NCBI GenBank assembly: GCA_911728435.2
Contig: OU452199.1
Coordinates: 15,138,860 to 15,202,859, forward strand
From: Apoderus coryli
Lineage: Eukaryota; Arthropoda; Insecta; Coleoptera; Attelabidae
Direction of reading: 5' to 3'
Length of the DNA stretch: 64,000 nt
Below are positions 1-12,375 of the stretch, one piece after another. The notes beneath the pieces are model-generated. The model saw only the letters and a list, made by a program, of their open reading frames with translations, made no database searches and was not told the DNA's origin. The position numbers and the translations under genes were made by a program. The first letter of the stretch is position 1; each line of letters begins with the position of its first letter.

Positions 1-611
1 TTAGGTGTCGCGACCCTCAGTGGAAGGGACAATCTCAATATTTTTCAAAATTTAACAAATAATACGATTTAGCGGCTTGCGATAGACGGTGAAGAGAGAT
101 GAGTTTTGCTAGATGCCTAATTTTAATATATACAAAACGAAAATTTTTATCTATAGGAGTGGATCTGTCGACGCTTATGTTCGGTGGTTTGGCCGAAAGC
201 AATTTCAAAACCTCAAAACACAAACCGAACAACAACGGTGCGTGTTTGTACCTAAAACGTGGGGATTTTAAAGTATATTTTTGCTTGTTATAAATCGATG
301 CAAAGGTATACATGTCCAATGGGCGTTACTGAATTATTCTTTTCTCTTCTAACTCGTGAGGTTATGCAAGCAATATGGGCGGTGAAGTACAGTCAACGGA
401 CTCTACCAAGAAAATAAAGTACAGTCAAATGGGAATTTGTAGGCGGCATTTTGGTTTTGTATATTATATAAACACATATAAATTTAAATTGTCTTGTCTT
501 CAAAATTCGATATCCTTTACGATAAACCTAAATTTATTGAAAGTGTTAGCTTTTTCCGAGACTTCTCTAGTAAATTGAAAATTTCATTTCACTGCTTTTA
601 AATTATATTTT
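1..611. other. No gene recognised
   Basis: AT-rich sequence with only short open frames on both strands (under 100 codons). They overlap one another and show no motif I recognise. I see no transposon ends here. Confidence 0.5.
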
Positions 612-744
612 TAGCTCTCCATATCATATATGTAATATATGTATATATGGAGACTATTAGTTTCATGAAAAAAATTTTTTTTTTAATTTCACCGGAAATA
701 CTTCTTTTTGGTCATTTTATACATAAATAAGTAGTTTTAAAAAA

Positions 745-745
745 A

Positions 746-784
<39 letters not shown>

Positions 785-785
785 A

Positions 786-816
<31 letters not shown>

Positions 817-820
817 ATCC
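745..820. repeat. (TGTC)n microsatellite
   Basis: About 19 units of TGTC with one TATG-type interruption near 783-786 and another at the 3' end. It sits directly before the first copy of the 'ACTTAACGGATTTTAACC'-type unit of the adjacent minisatellite. The short open frame on the minus strand here is only the translated microsatellite. Confidence 0.95.
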
Positions 821-2790
821 ACGAAAACGCAAAAACCGCTTAACAGATTTTAACCAAATTTGGTACAAAAATACTATTGGACATGGCAAGGAGCTGATTA
901 GATTTTGGGAAACATTGAGCGTAGGCAAAGGGTTTCAAAGAGGGTTCAAAAATTAAAAAAATTCATAGTTCTTAAACTTATCCGAAATACTGCATAATTT
1001 TTTACGCATTTAATTGAATATAACCTAAAATATTGAACATAAAATATTAGACCACATTGGCGTTCGAAAATAGTGTAAAATGGGGTAAAAAAGATTAAAA
1101 AAAAACGTATTTCTTAAAAATAGCAGAAATATTAACTAGTTATTGATAGTTTTGATAGAATATAACCTATAAAATGTGTCATGAATAACTTACTTTCATA
1201 GGCGTTCGTAAATAGTGGAAAAGGGGTCAAAACATAAAAAATATATATTTCCTAAACTTATTCGAAATATGGAATAATTTTTCATAGTTGTGATACAATA
1301 TAAGCTAAAAAATATTCCATAAAAGAATTGGTTCACACAGGTGTTCGAAAATAGTTTAAAAAAAGGGTCAAAAACGAAAAAAAAAACGTTTCCCAAATAT
1401 ACCAGAAAAATTGGCTAATTATATATAGCTTTGATATAAGATAACCTAAAAAATGCAGCATAAAATTTTTATTCACATAGGCGTTCGTAAATAGTAGAAA
1501 AAGGGGTAAAATAAAAAAAAAATAAAATGTAAAAATTTTTATATTTAACTAGATGAATTGGTGTTAAAAATACACGACAAAAATTAATGTACCATAGGCG
1601 TCCGTAAAAATTCTATAAAAGGGTCAGAAAAAATTTGTATCCGTGATAACTCAAAAACCACTTAACGGATTTTAACCACATTTGGTACGAAAATACTACA
1701 GGATAATTATAGGTGGTGATTAACATTGAGCGTAGGCAACGGGTTTAAAAGAGGTTTCAAAAATTTAAAAAATCATAGTTCTTAAACTTATCCGAAATAT
1801 TGAATAATTTTTTATAGTTGTGATAGAATATAACCTAAAAAATGTTACATAAAAGAATTAGTTCACACAGGCGTTCGAAAATAGTGTTAAAAAAGGGTCA
1901 AAAACGAAAAAAAAATGTTTCCCAAATATACCAGAAAAATTGGCTAATTATATATAGCTTTGATATAAGATAACCTAAAAAATGCAGCATAAAATTTTTA
2001 TTTACATAGGCGTTCGTAAATAGTAGAAAAAGGGGTAAAATAAAAAAAATTAAAATGTAAAAATTTTTATATTTAACTAGTTGAGTTGGTGTTAAAAATA
2101 CACGACACAAATTAATGTTCCATAGGCGTCCGTGAAAATTCTATAAAAGGGTCAGAAAAAATTTGTATCCGTGATAACTCAAAAACCACTTAACGGATTT
2201 TAACCACATTTGGTACGAAAATACTACAGGCTATTTATAGGTGGTGATTAACATTGAGCGTAGGCAAGGGGTTTAAAAGAGGGTTCAAAAATTAAAAAAA
2301 TTATAGTTCTTAAACTTATCCGAAATATTGAATAATTTTTTATAGGTGTGATAGAATATAACCTAAAAAATGTTACATAAAAGAATTAGTTCACACAGGC
2401 GTTCGAAAATAGTCTTAAAAAAAGAGTCAAAAACGAAAAAAAATGTTTCCCAAATATACCAGAAAAATTGGCTAATTATATATAGCTTTCATATAAGATA
2501 ACCTAAAAAATGCAGCATAAAATTTTTATTTACATAGGCGTTCGTAAATAGTAAAAAAAAGGGGTAAAATGAAAAAAAAATTAAAATGTAAAAATTTTTA
2601 TATTTAACTAGTTGAATTGGTTTTAAAAATACACGACAAAAATTAATGTTCCATAGGCGTCCGTGAAAATTCTATAAAAGGGCCAGGAAAAAATTGTATC
2701 CGTGATAACTCAAAAACCACTTAACGGATAACCTACAACATGCAGCATAACAATTTTGTTTACATAGGCGTTCGTAAATAGTAGAAAAGG
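817..2790. repeat. Nested minisatellite, about 130-bp subunits in about 530-bp higher-order units
   Basis: A 'GGCGTTCG(T/A)AAATAGT' or 'GGCGTCCGT' box recurs about every 115-140 bp (near 1060, 1201, 1340, 1482, 1597, 1870, 2007, 2124, 2398, 2536, 2656 and 2766). A longer unit beginning 'ATCCGTGATAACTCAAAAACC' starts near 1639, 2168 and 2698, giving a period of about 530 bp. A diverged first copy starts near 817. The last unit is cut short near 2730, where 'CTTAACGGATAACCTA' joins two parts of the unit. Subunits differ by small indels and substitutions; the two full 530-bp units are nearly identical by eye. Confidence 0.9.
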
Positions 2791-3027
2791 GGGAAAAATA
2801 AATTTTATAATAAAACTAAAAAAAAATCAATTATTTTGCAAGAATTTGGCCTAGATCTGAAAATATAAAATATCTGCGTATAAATAGTGCCTCCAAAGAG
2901 AAGAAAAAGGCACAAAACCCGATACAAAAAAAAAAAAAATAGCTGATGTCTAAAACAAAACAAAAATTTAGATAAATGACAAAAAGGTCATAAAATTATT
3001 ACTTTTACACTTAAATATGGAGAGCTA

Positions 3028-4243
3028 TTCGTGCCTCGAGGGCAACAGCTAGTTTTCATTTATTTTTGGTTATACCTCAATTGATTTATGTTTAATAAGT
3101 AAAACACTCTTTAAGTACAAAATCACTTTCTAATCGATTAGGCAACTTCAGCAAAATGAACCCTGGACTGGACGACACTGCTTCATTATTATCCACGATA
3201 ACCATTTTCAGTGTGGATGTTCGCCAAAATAACGGAGTTTTTTTTTAAAGTCCGTTCGACATAAGTCCCCGGTTTCATTGCAGCTTCATGGGCTTGTTGC
3301 GAAAAATACCCGTATTTTATTTATTGAATTCTTGCAAATTTATATAGCAGGTGTATGCAGATCGGAACATGAAGGGGACATATTTTACCTTTGGCTGGTA
3401 CAAACTTAAAGGATTTAAATTAAATTTAGATCATTTGACATGCTGCTTCTCATTCAAGTTCAGTTTACGGGAATATTCTACCAGTGTTTGTTTTCAGTAA
3501 GATTCCAGATATTTAATCACATCATGGTCATAATATTTTCCATAACAGCTGTGTTCCCTTTTTCTTTGTCTATTTTTTAGAGTTGCCGCGAGACAGAGAC
3601 GACTTTTCGTGTTGAAGCCATTTTGTATCTTGTAGGTACGTCTCAAAGACAACATTTTTTATATGGCGCTTCAACATTTTCCATAATACCTACCTAATCC
3701 ATTAGTAGCGAAATATTCGAAACCATAATAAAAATTATTTGAATAAAAGTAGTATTGAAAGAGAAGTGTGTCTTGTTTATTTATTGAGCCGGTCATTCGA
3801 TATTTGCCATAAAACATCAATATTTTAGGCGGAAAACTTTAACAGGCAACTAACTTATAGAAACAATTCTGCAGGATAAATCCTGTGCCAAATTTCCACT
3901 AGCATTAAGGTTTCCTTGCTCATCCTGGCAGCTTCCAGAGCAGATTTGCGGGAACACGATTAAACTGAAACTGAACGTATTGCTGTGTACGTGCCTTATA
4001 TAAGGCAGTTCTTAATAAAAAATGCAGAATAAGGATTCAGTGAAATATGGAGAGGTATTTTAAGGAAAAGCGTTTAAATACTGGAAATCGCAAGTATATC
4101 ATCTATCTTAATCCGGTGAAAAGTCTCTACTATTATAATATCTAGGTAATAGCATTTTAATTTAGCATTATTCGAACATGACTACAACTTTTGCCATTTA
4201 TTTGAGATTATCAATAATATGAAAATAATTATAGTTATACATA
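3028..4243. other. No gene; one dispersed repeat copy
   Basis: Only short open frames are present. A segment around 3826-3945 is repeated in opposite orientation at 23015-23140 (annotated separately). I recognise nothing else. Confidence 0.5.
3826..3945 (-). repeat. Dispersed repeat, copy of 23015-23140
   Basis: The stretch with 'CAGGCAACTAA(A)CTTATAGAAACAA' and 'GATAAATCCTG(T/C)G' is found again as its reverse complement at 23015-23140, with substitutions and small indels. It has no coding potential. It is probably part of an interspersed element whose ends I could not define. Confidence 0.6.
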
Positions 4244-5787
4244 CAGTGCTTTCATTTGAAAACTTGTCACCCATCTAAAGTCGACACGATTCTCAGATTT
4301 TCATTTTGAGGGCGAACAAAACTACTGTCGGTTGAATTTTGTCTTCTACCTCTTATGCCCAGCCACCCCAACTTTAGAATTTTAAATGTCTCCCCCTGTC
4401 TTGTGACATATTATTTTAAGTAGCTGACAAAGTTCTATCCTTATATCATCTGTTTCTGAGATAAAGGCATTCATTTAAGTAGTAGACAAAAATCGGGAAG
4501 ATATTGAATTAAATCCTCACAGTATTTTCTAAACAATAATACAGTCTATTTTCAAATTATTGCCAGACATTTCGTAATGTTTCCCGAGATATTTGATATT
4601 CTATTTTATAAACTTCAGTTTTTAATTATCCCCAAATAAAGGAGTCCAGTGCCATTAAATCAGGAGATCTTATGGGGGTTTCTTTTAGACACCACTCCGG
4701 TCAATCCATTTTCGAGGAAACGATTCATCCATCCATTGACTTACACGAAGAGCGTCATGAAGAGGAGTTCCATTCTGTTGGAAATGGAAATTTTCTTCTT
4801 CCAGCATAAGTTAGTAGTAGTGCATTTATAACATTCTCCAAAAGTTCGAAATATAGGTTTTCTGTTGACAATAGGCGCGATTAACTCGTCTCCAGAATTA
4901 ATGCCCACGCACATTGATCTTCTCGGGATAGTGTGTATGTGGATTTTCATTATCCCAATAGGTACCTACAATTGCGTTTATTTACAAATCCATTCAGGAA
5001 AAATATCGACTAGTTGTCCCTTCACAGAACAGTATCCTTCTCTCATAATCATCTTCACTGGGTTGTCGATGAATTTGTAGATTGTACGGAATGAATACCA
5101 TACCTTATGTACAAAACCAGCAGAAATGCCAATTAACTTTGCTACTTTTGGAATTGAAGTGTTAGGATTCATAGCAAAATTACTAAGAACGATATCCGTT
5201 GCCGCGTCCAGAATCCTTGTTAGACCAGTTTTTATATTAGACACCGAACAAAGTCATCTCAAATTTTCTTCTAAATCAAGTTCAAACTGCTGGATTGTAT
5301 CTCTACCAGGGTGTCCAGTCTTGAAAACTGCTGCTGTCCTATACGATCACAATGAGTTTCACTTCCGTAAATTTAGATTATCAATGTTCTCTCTGCCAAC
5401 GTTTAAACCATTTTTGAAGAACTCTTTACTCTTGCATTAGAAAACAATACACCGCAATTAATGTTAGTGTAGTTTTATACTTTTTTTGTATACTATTTAT
5501 TTTGCTGTTGTATGTACTATGCCTTTATCTCAGAAATGGATCGACCAATTTCATTTATTCTTGGTATTCGGATAAAAAATTTTTAGCTAATTAAAATGAT
5601 GTGTCAAAACCGGAGATGACATTCGAAATTATAAATTTGGGGCAGCAGGGCGTGGAACACAAAATTCAACCAACAATGGTCTTGAAGTTCCCGGTCAAAA
5701 ACAAAATCGACATGTTTTTTTCCGAAAATCGTGTCGACTTCAGATGATGAGTTATTCTGGGTGACAAGTTTTAAAATGAAAGCACTG
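4244..5787 (-). mobile_element. Degenerate Tc1/mariner-superfamily DNA transposon
   Basis: The element is flanked by TA (4242-4243 and 5788-5789) and its ends are inverted: CAGTGCTTTCATTT at the left and its near-exact complement at the right. Inverted similarity continues inward for roughly 230 bp; for example 'CTGAGATAAAGGCAT' near 4455-4470 faces 'ATGCCTTTATCTCAG' near 5519-5534. The interior carries the remains of a minus-strand transposase. Length (1544 bp), TA duplication and transposase type agree with the Tc1/mariner superfamily. The arms have diverged and the gene is broken, so it is an old insertion. Confidence 0.8.
4620..5250 (-). pseudogene. Tc1/mariner transposase remnant (DD41D-like)
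   Basis: Read on the minus strand, this stretch gives recognisable transposase blocks in broken frames. First comes a helix-turn-helix-like segment (VAKLIGISAGFVHKV). Then comes a block 'YWDNENPHTHYPEKIN', matching YWDDINPH...YPQKIN of the intact DD41D transposase at 35935-37047. Then come 'FQQNGTPLHDALRV' and 'RSPDLMALDSFIWG', corresponding to FQQDGAPPHY and RSPDLSPLDFFLWG. The second catalytic aspartate (QQD) reads as asparagine, and stops and frameshifts separate the blocks. The spacing with 'FPRKWIDRSG' suggests the long-spacer DD41D lineage. It cannot encode an active enzyme as it stands. Confidence 0.75.
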
Positions 5788-6169
5788 TATATATCTTTAA
5801 GTTGAAGGTTTTATTTTCACATATTTCATACGTTCATACGGTTGTTAGTACCTAAAGTGTTGTATTACAAAAGATATTAAGATCTTCCGATCATTTATAT
5901 TTATGATTCACGTTTTTGTATGTTCCATTTACAGAGGTCTACTAAATGTCTTTAGTGATTTCTGTAAATGGTTATTCAATATCCATAATATATAATATAT
6001 ATCTGTATAAAGTGGATAGATATTTATGAACTAGCATATATTTATATTATAGATATTAGTAATATTTGTAACATATAAATTGAAGATATTTTGAAGAAGT
6101 TGTCCATTTTTGAGTGCAGCACTCTGGAGTCAGCGTCCACGAAATATATTGAATACACCAATATTTTGT

Positions 6170-6230
6170 AAATTACAACCACACACACATCCATGTTTCG
6201 GGGGCCTAAGATCTCATCATTAGTGGTTCG
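6170..6230 (-). ncRNA. Degenerate hammerhead ribozyme (left arm)
   Basis: On the minus strand the arm reads AACCA, then CTAATGA (canonical CUGAUGA with G changed to A), then a helix II region, then CCCGAAACATG. A (TG)n-like expansion separates this from TGGTTGTAAT, the 3' strand of helix I. The sister copy in the right arm keeps the canonical core. The core substitution and the inserted repeat should abolish cleavage. It is a decayed sister of the 6641-6684 motif. Confidence 0.6.
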
Positions 6231-6640
6231 TTTACAACGAAAGCGCAATTATATAAACTAACTACAGCAGCATAGTCTAATAAATAATATACTAGTCCCC
6301 GCACTGTTACATATGCAGCCGTTTTGCCGTTGGTATTTAGCCCCTTCCCAGACCCTCTCTCGTCTAGAATTCTGGTGCACCGGTCGCCCAGAATTTCTCT
6401 TCGTTCTCTACCATAGACAGTCCACCAAGTAAGCGTAGGGATAAAGCAAGTTTTCACTCGTTCGCTACTCTCCTTTTATCTTTTCTCTCACCTGTATTCG
6501 TACAGTTTATTTGTGCTGGCCCTACAAGTCGTAAAATCGGCGGCACGCTTTATATCGCAATATAACAAAGGATTTACTTACAGTGCGGGGACTATTTTAT
6601 TATTTATTAGACTATATGACAGCAGTACTGTATTGCCAAG

Positions 6641-6684
6641 AACCACTGATGATGAGAGCCTAGGACCTCGAAAGATGTCTGGTT
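6641..6684 (+). ncRNA. Hammerhead ribozyme motif, type I (right arm)
   Basis: The order of parts is that of a type I hammerhead. Helix I 5' strand AACCA (6641-6645) is followed by core CTGATGA (6646-6652), helix II with GAG/CTC (6654-6656 with 6667-6669) and GAAA (6670-6673). A very short helix III segment then leads to the cleavage triplet GTC (6677-6679), with cleavage expected after 6679. Helix I 3' strand TGGTT (6680-6684) is an exact complement of AACCA. Two deviations stand out: an unpaired T (6653) between the core and helix II, and G instead of C at 6674, which spoils an ACATGT palindrome. Activity is plausible but not certain. Confidence 0.65.
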
Positions 6685-6739
6685 GTAATGTATGAAAGAT
6701 TAGTGTATTGAATATATTTAGTCGACGCTGACTCCAGAG

Positions 6740-8439
6740 TTTCATTTTAATAAATTGAAGATTTCGGACACATATTGTACATACCTACAGAACCCTTTTG
6801 CATCATTATTCACATAATATACTTAATTGACAATAATAGGTTATAATAATAATAATAAAAATAATAATAATAAAGCATTTATTTTTAAATAGACGAAGTC
6901 TAGCCAAAGGCCAATCATACTCAACCCATAGTGTAAATATATATTTCTCAATATATTTTATTAATTTATTATATATTTATTTATTGATTCGACAAGTGTA
7001 TATTATTTTATTTTAAAATTTGAACATGTCATATGGAGTTCTCATGAATAAGTATATAAAAATGTTGTAGGTGTATGTTTGCGCTCTACTAAGGATATAT
7101 CAAAACCTATTTGTTAAGTAATGAGGGCCAGTTTCCGTTAGTTCTTGGCCAGGGAAGCACTGCACTCATACAAATTTTAGTAATAAACGGCTTTTTGCAT
7201 GATACGAAGGCGTTTTTTCCAAAAGCAATAATTCTCATTCTATAGGGCGTCACATGCATATTCATTGTATGCAGAACAAAATGGATATAGTATAGATATA
7301 AAAATTTATTACTGCGTCTTTTCAATGCTGAAAGTCACACACTCGTTCATATATATATAGTTTGTGTATTCACCATTTTACTTTTAAAAAGGTAAAGTAC
7401 AAAATTGCATATTGTCTACGGGTCGGTTATATTATAGGGTGAGATATTTTACCATTATCTTGATTTGACGATACACTAAGTACCACTTATTATCATAACT
7501 TTCTAATAAGAAAAATGACCTATGCATGTTTTTTTTATAATCTAAATACTACTACTACAGCCAAAATGATATTTAAGCGTTTCTTGATATTCTGTTATGT
7601 TTAATGTTTATTGCAATATTCTGATAAAAAATATATATTTTTCGTCAGAGGAAAATATATATTCTTAGAATCTTGAACATTGCATAACTTAGCGCTTTAC
7701 AAAGTATTTTATATTTATTGATGACCATCACTTCAACGTTTTAATAGTGCTATTTTTATACGGACTATACATTAAATTTGTGGATAGAATATTATTTAGT
7801 TATAATTTTATAGTTGCCACATTAATTTTAATGACAGAGTGGACTACCGTTTTGTCATAAAATTTTGATAATAGTTATTAATATTTTTCTGAAATACAAA
7901 ATATATTAGTAGCCATTAATAAGCAATTAAAAAGTTTTTACTATAAAAAAAATAAATCATATAAATATCAATTAATTGCCATGGTCGATACGGATTTTTT
8001 TTTTTGATTTAATGTGCTGCATCGGTTCAATTTACAAATTAACCATAACAACTTAGCATGCCAGCACTTGTATGCTTTAGAGGAACCAGAATTATCTAAT
8101 TTATTTGCTTAGATCTGGGAAAGAATAACGACACATTATAGTTTTATTAATGTATCGGTCATGCCTCGTAATTTTGAGGTGCAAATTCTTCCAATATATG
8201 TTTAATTAGAAAAAAATAAAATAGACAAAAAGTTCTATATGCTGAAAGTGAAGCCATTTAAATTTCTTATGGTAGATATAGTTGATTATTTTGTTTAAGT
8301 AGGTATTTTTTCTTAATAAATATTTTAGGTCGGTTTTGGAAGGTTTGAACTTGAAAGGGGTATGAACGATTTAGTTGCACGCACATAATCTAATTATTAT
8401 TATATTATCTACACCGATTTAACAATGTTGAATGTCGGA
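6740..8439. other. No gene; simple-repeat runs
   Basis: An imperfect (TAA)n run lies at 6845-6873, followed by 'AGCATTTATTTTTAAATAGACGAAG'-type sequence. This could be the tail end of a minus-strand retroelement. Short open frames only; nothing recognised. Confidence 0.45.
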
Positions 8440-9056
8440 TCAATGTAATCAATGCATTAATAACAATTAGATCTAAGCTTGAGTATGCTTCCATTGTATG
8501 GTCTCCCATATACATATATGGCGGAGCTCAGTCGAATTCAGAGTACTGAACGTAGATTTCCCAAGTGATCAGTCTATGATCTTGGAAATATTTAAAATGA
8601 ACTCTTGGCACACACTTTAAAATGATAAATGGTTTGATTGACAGTCCTCAACTACTGGAACAAAATTATTTTAGTATTCCACAATTTTTTTGCCAGAAAC
8701 TCTCACCAATTATGAATCTAGGGCGCCTATGCTTAGAGCGCTACTGGTGTGCAATACGCCCGGAATTAGCGGTGAGGTCAATTACTTTGACCAACCTTTG
8801 AAAAAATTTAGGTCCCGGTTGTGTCGGTTTCTGTACAGTTCAAATGATTAGCGTGTGATTCTCATTTAATATATTTTTTTTTTTAATTATTTTAATTAGT
8901 TATTTTAAATAGTTTTTTCGTTTTTAATTAAATTTGTTAATGCTTTGTGTTGCTATGTAAGAAAATAATGTATTTGTTTGTCAAGTATAGTTGTCTGGTA
9001 ATTGTTGGTGAAGCCTGTTAGGAAAGAAATATATAAATAAATAAATAAATAAAAAA
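8440..9056 (+). pseudogene. LINE 3' end (reverse transcriptase C-terminus and tail)
   Basis: Reading the plus strand with frameshifts gives RSKLEYASIVWSP near 8470-8508, the block that typically follows the reverse transcriptase domain in Jockey/CR1-type non-LTR elements. Further on are LLEQNYFSIPQFF and related C-terminal residues. The coding stretch ends in an A-rich tail of ATAAATAAATAAA repeats at about 9031-9056, as expected for target-primed insertion. The copy is 5'-truncated and has several stops, so it is dead. I cannot assign the exact clade by reading alone. Confidence 0.7.
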
Positions 9057-12000
9057 GAATTAATGGACTAACAATTTGGGTTTTCCACAACAATGTTGAT
9101 ACAAATTTATGCTTACCGCGCAATTTTGATTTTTTTTAAACAAGGTCTTTAATATCTGCAAAAATATGGAAATAGGTCAGCCGAAAATTTTAAATATAAT
9201 AAGACTCTTTATAACGATGCTTATGATGGAGCAGCACAATTATTGTAGTCTGGTAGTTTTTTTCAAACTGAAACTTTTGATTTTTTTTTTGAGGGCAAGA
9301 GATCGAATTTTCAATGATAACTTGAAAAAGTAGTGTATTCTTAAGTGGAGTTATAATTTTAGTATTCGAAACTTATAAAGAATGATTTTTTTGGCAAAAC
9401 TTTATTTGTAGATTATATGTACTTTGGACCCTCTGTCTGTGAACATACGGTATATTTAAGAATTAAATTATGTCAAAATATAAAACACCATTTACAAAAT
9501 TTGTGGTACATTTATTTTATATTTATATAAAACAACAATCCACTGACAATTTGCAGTAAAAAGGTATGTTTTTTGTTGAAGTTGATTGATGTTTGTAAAA
9601 ACGTTCAGAAAGGTAAATTACAGCATTCGCATTAATATTACCTGCGCCAATGTTACATCCAGATATACATGTGTTATATGTGCATATGTTCAAGGAAAAC
9701 GTGTTTTAAAATTTTAATCTATAGGAACACTATAGTGGTTTCAAATACATACACCTGTCCAATAAAGTAATAAAGCTAACATTTCATTTTATTAGTGATA
9801 TATTCTATTCGAAAGCGGGCATAATAAAAGATGCTGCGATTATAAAAGTCAGTTAAATTCTACAATAATTTATTTCTTATGCATTATGCAGAAATATAGT
9901 CACCATGAACTTACTTATTTACCATATTGGTCCTCTTATTCCAATTATTCTGCTTATATCAATTTGATTTCCATAAGGAAATATTATAAAACATAAAGCG
10001 GATAAGCAATTACTTGTCATTATTTTTGTTATTGGTCATTACTCTGTATTTAATTATATCCACTTAATTGATATTTAAACGTTAAATGTCTTATTTATAG
10101 GTGTACCTATCCATAAAAGTATAGTTGTTGGAGAGTTTAGTAAATTCTATAGGGTTCTAAAGAATGTACCTATGTACAGAGATATTCTTCCTCAGTTCTT
10201 TTCAGTATTACAAAATATTTAATCTAACCCTAAAATGAGTTGAATACGCTATAAATAAATACTTTTTTATCTAAATAATTGTCACAAGAATTTATAGCAC
10301 GAGCACACACAACTCGTAAATAGAACTTCTTCCGACAATAAAAAACTGGCTTCACTATATCGATACATCTTTGTTCTCTTTAGAAATAACCAAAGTATTT
10401 GCGAATGTATATGATTTTCTATGAAACTTCATATATAAATAAATTCTGAAATTGTTATTAGAAAACGACGTTTCCATCCCATCAAAAGTTATAAAAAATT
10501 AAAATAAAGTTACGCTTTGATATCTTTAATTTTTGTAAATAAATTAAATGAAATTTGTTGAAGTAAACCTGGCTCATATGTCCCAAAACTGATATTTCTT
10601 GACTGAGAATTTCTCAGATTACTTCTTTGGTAGTTGCTACCATGGTTTTCTCGATTATGATTTTAGAAACAATTTGATTTTTTTTTTCTGTTTTTATTGG
10701 GTCCCAAAGTCTTGATGGTTGATGAATGGATGTTTTCTTAGAGATGATTAACGTTTCTTTTGGAATGTATTAGCTGTTTATATTTTGTACAGTTGTTTTT
10801 ATATTGTATTTCATTACACACGTTAAAATTTTATATTGTTAATACGAATTTGATATCATCAATTGTGTGAGAGTTTGTAAACACTTAATAATATTAGTTT
10901 TAATTTAAAAGTATTTCAAGAAGTTGAACTTACGTATTATTTTAATTTACTTTTTGTTGACACACCTGTTATTGTTTTTAAAAATTAATTTTATAGTAAT
11001 AACGACTAGTCTATAAATGAAATTATATTGAAATAAGTAAATAATTAAATGATTTAAAATGGCTTGAGGGGAAAGCGACGAATTTTTAGTGTGGGACTAC
11101 TGAAAACGGCGTTCCGTGGATGTTTGTCGATCACTAGTGCTCTTTAGGATGGTATATACCTACATTTCGAATTGAAAAAATCAAAACTTTCATTTATGAA
11201 ATTATTAATGTAAATTAACATTTTCATTTTAAATTCACAACTGATTTAGAACTGATGTCTGCTCAAAAATATATAATAAGAATTATTATTAATTAGACAT
11301 TATATTATCGAAAAATAAATAAATAAAAATAAACATTTTACGAGCAACTGCAACAACCTACTAATTTCTTTAATTTTCCTATACATTATACCTATTTAAT
11401 GCAGAATATTATTGAGTTTCTACTGAATAATATTATATAATAGGCAAAACTCAGAATGTAGAAATTAACATGTTTCAGACGGAACAAAAATGGCTAAATG
11501 GGGCAGACACCATATTAAAAATAAACCCAAACAATGTACCATTTTAACATTATTACTATTTCAAATTCAACTGTCTATTAATTAAATGGTTTTAGATTAC
11601 AAACGTATATTGCTTATATTATTCAATAAACAGACGTTATTAAAAAAATCTATAAAAGGAAAATAACAGAAAAGCATTATACTTTACTAATTAAAAGTTG
11701 CTGCGAATGTTCCTTAATAAAGTCGTATAACTTTAGTTGGAATGGTTTATTATGCAACCATATCTAATCTGCAAAAGACCACCCTTGATTATTTACTTTG
11801 TGTAATTAAAAAGATCTTTTATTAAATGAGATAATGACTATAATTTTACCTAATTTTAATTAGGTTAATCAAAAATAAGAGATTCTGAATTTATTATTGC
11901 TTTATTAGTATTCCAAAAGCGTTTCATTGATTTGTTTTTTTTTTCACTGCTAATACAGGAATGAGTAATGACGGGATAATTATATCGTTATACAATAATT

Positions 12001-12313
12001 GTTATTATGTATTTTGCAAGCCGAATTAAAGTTGTGTAATAATTTATAGATCGAATAGTAACCTCAACATGAACGATAAATAATATTGGGTATACTTCAT
12101 TATTCATTCATTATTTTACACTCTATATCTGGTTGGATATTAATTCTATTTTTTTTTATTCTTTTTATGCGTGAATAAGCTACATTTGGATAAAACCACT
12201 ATGATATTTGGTGGTGCAGTTTTTACTGAGATATTAGTTTTTTTATTCTTTACCGAAAACGACAAGTTATCAGACTTAAAATCTGCATTCTCCAGTAGCT
12301 TAAATAGGGACGA
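9057..12313. other. No gene recognised
   Basis: Roughly 3.2 kb of AT-rich sequence with no open frame of note and no transposon ends that I can pair. Confidence 0.5.
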
Positions 12314-12375
12314 ATCAGTGGAGTAGTTGTTTTGCCTTGTTCTCTAATTTTATACAGAACATTTTCGATAGCACT
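12314..12375 (+). repeat. Dispersed repeat family A, copy 1
   Basis: It contains 'AGTGGAGTAGTTGTTTTGCC' and 'TTTTCGATAGC'. The same sequence recurs at 21648-21745, and in more diverged form at 53983-54070, always on the plus strand. No coding content was recognised. Confidence 0.65.

Larger units (their letters stand above)
612..3027. repeat. Candidate non-autonomous element with internal tandem repeats
   Basis: A 13-bp sequence at 612-624 (TAGCTCTCCATAT) recurs in inverted form at 3015-3027, bounding a block that is repetitive almost throughout. The left end also folds on itself: 612-624 pairs imperfectly with a second inverted copy at about 643-656. A terminal hairpin followed by a microsatellite and internal tandem repeats resembles Helentron-type non-autonomous elements (DINE/HINE). 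There is no coding capacity and I did not find a certain target duplication. The boundaries and class are inference; the repeat content is directly visible. Confidence 0.35.
6123..6739. repeat. Inverted-repeat element carrying hammerhead motifs in both arms
   Basis: The left arm (about 6123-6308) and right arm (about 6580-6739) are reverse complements with indels. CTCTGGAGTCAGCGTC at 6123 faces GACGCTGACTCCAGAG ending at 6739, and TAGTCCCCGCACTGT at 6293-6307 faces ACAGTGCGGGGACTA at 6580-6594. About 270 bp of less AT-rich unique sequence separates the arms. Each arm holds one hammerhead ribozyme motif, pointing outward from the centre. This arrangement resembles inverted terminal repeats of Penelope-like retroelements, but no Penelope protein is encoded, so the class is an inference. 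Confidence 0.65.

Noticed and set aside
737..928. 63-codon frame with a repeated TDRQ-type peptide
   Set aside because: It is the translation of the TGTC microsatellite.
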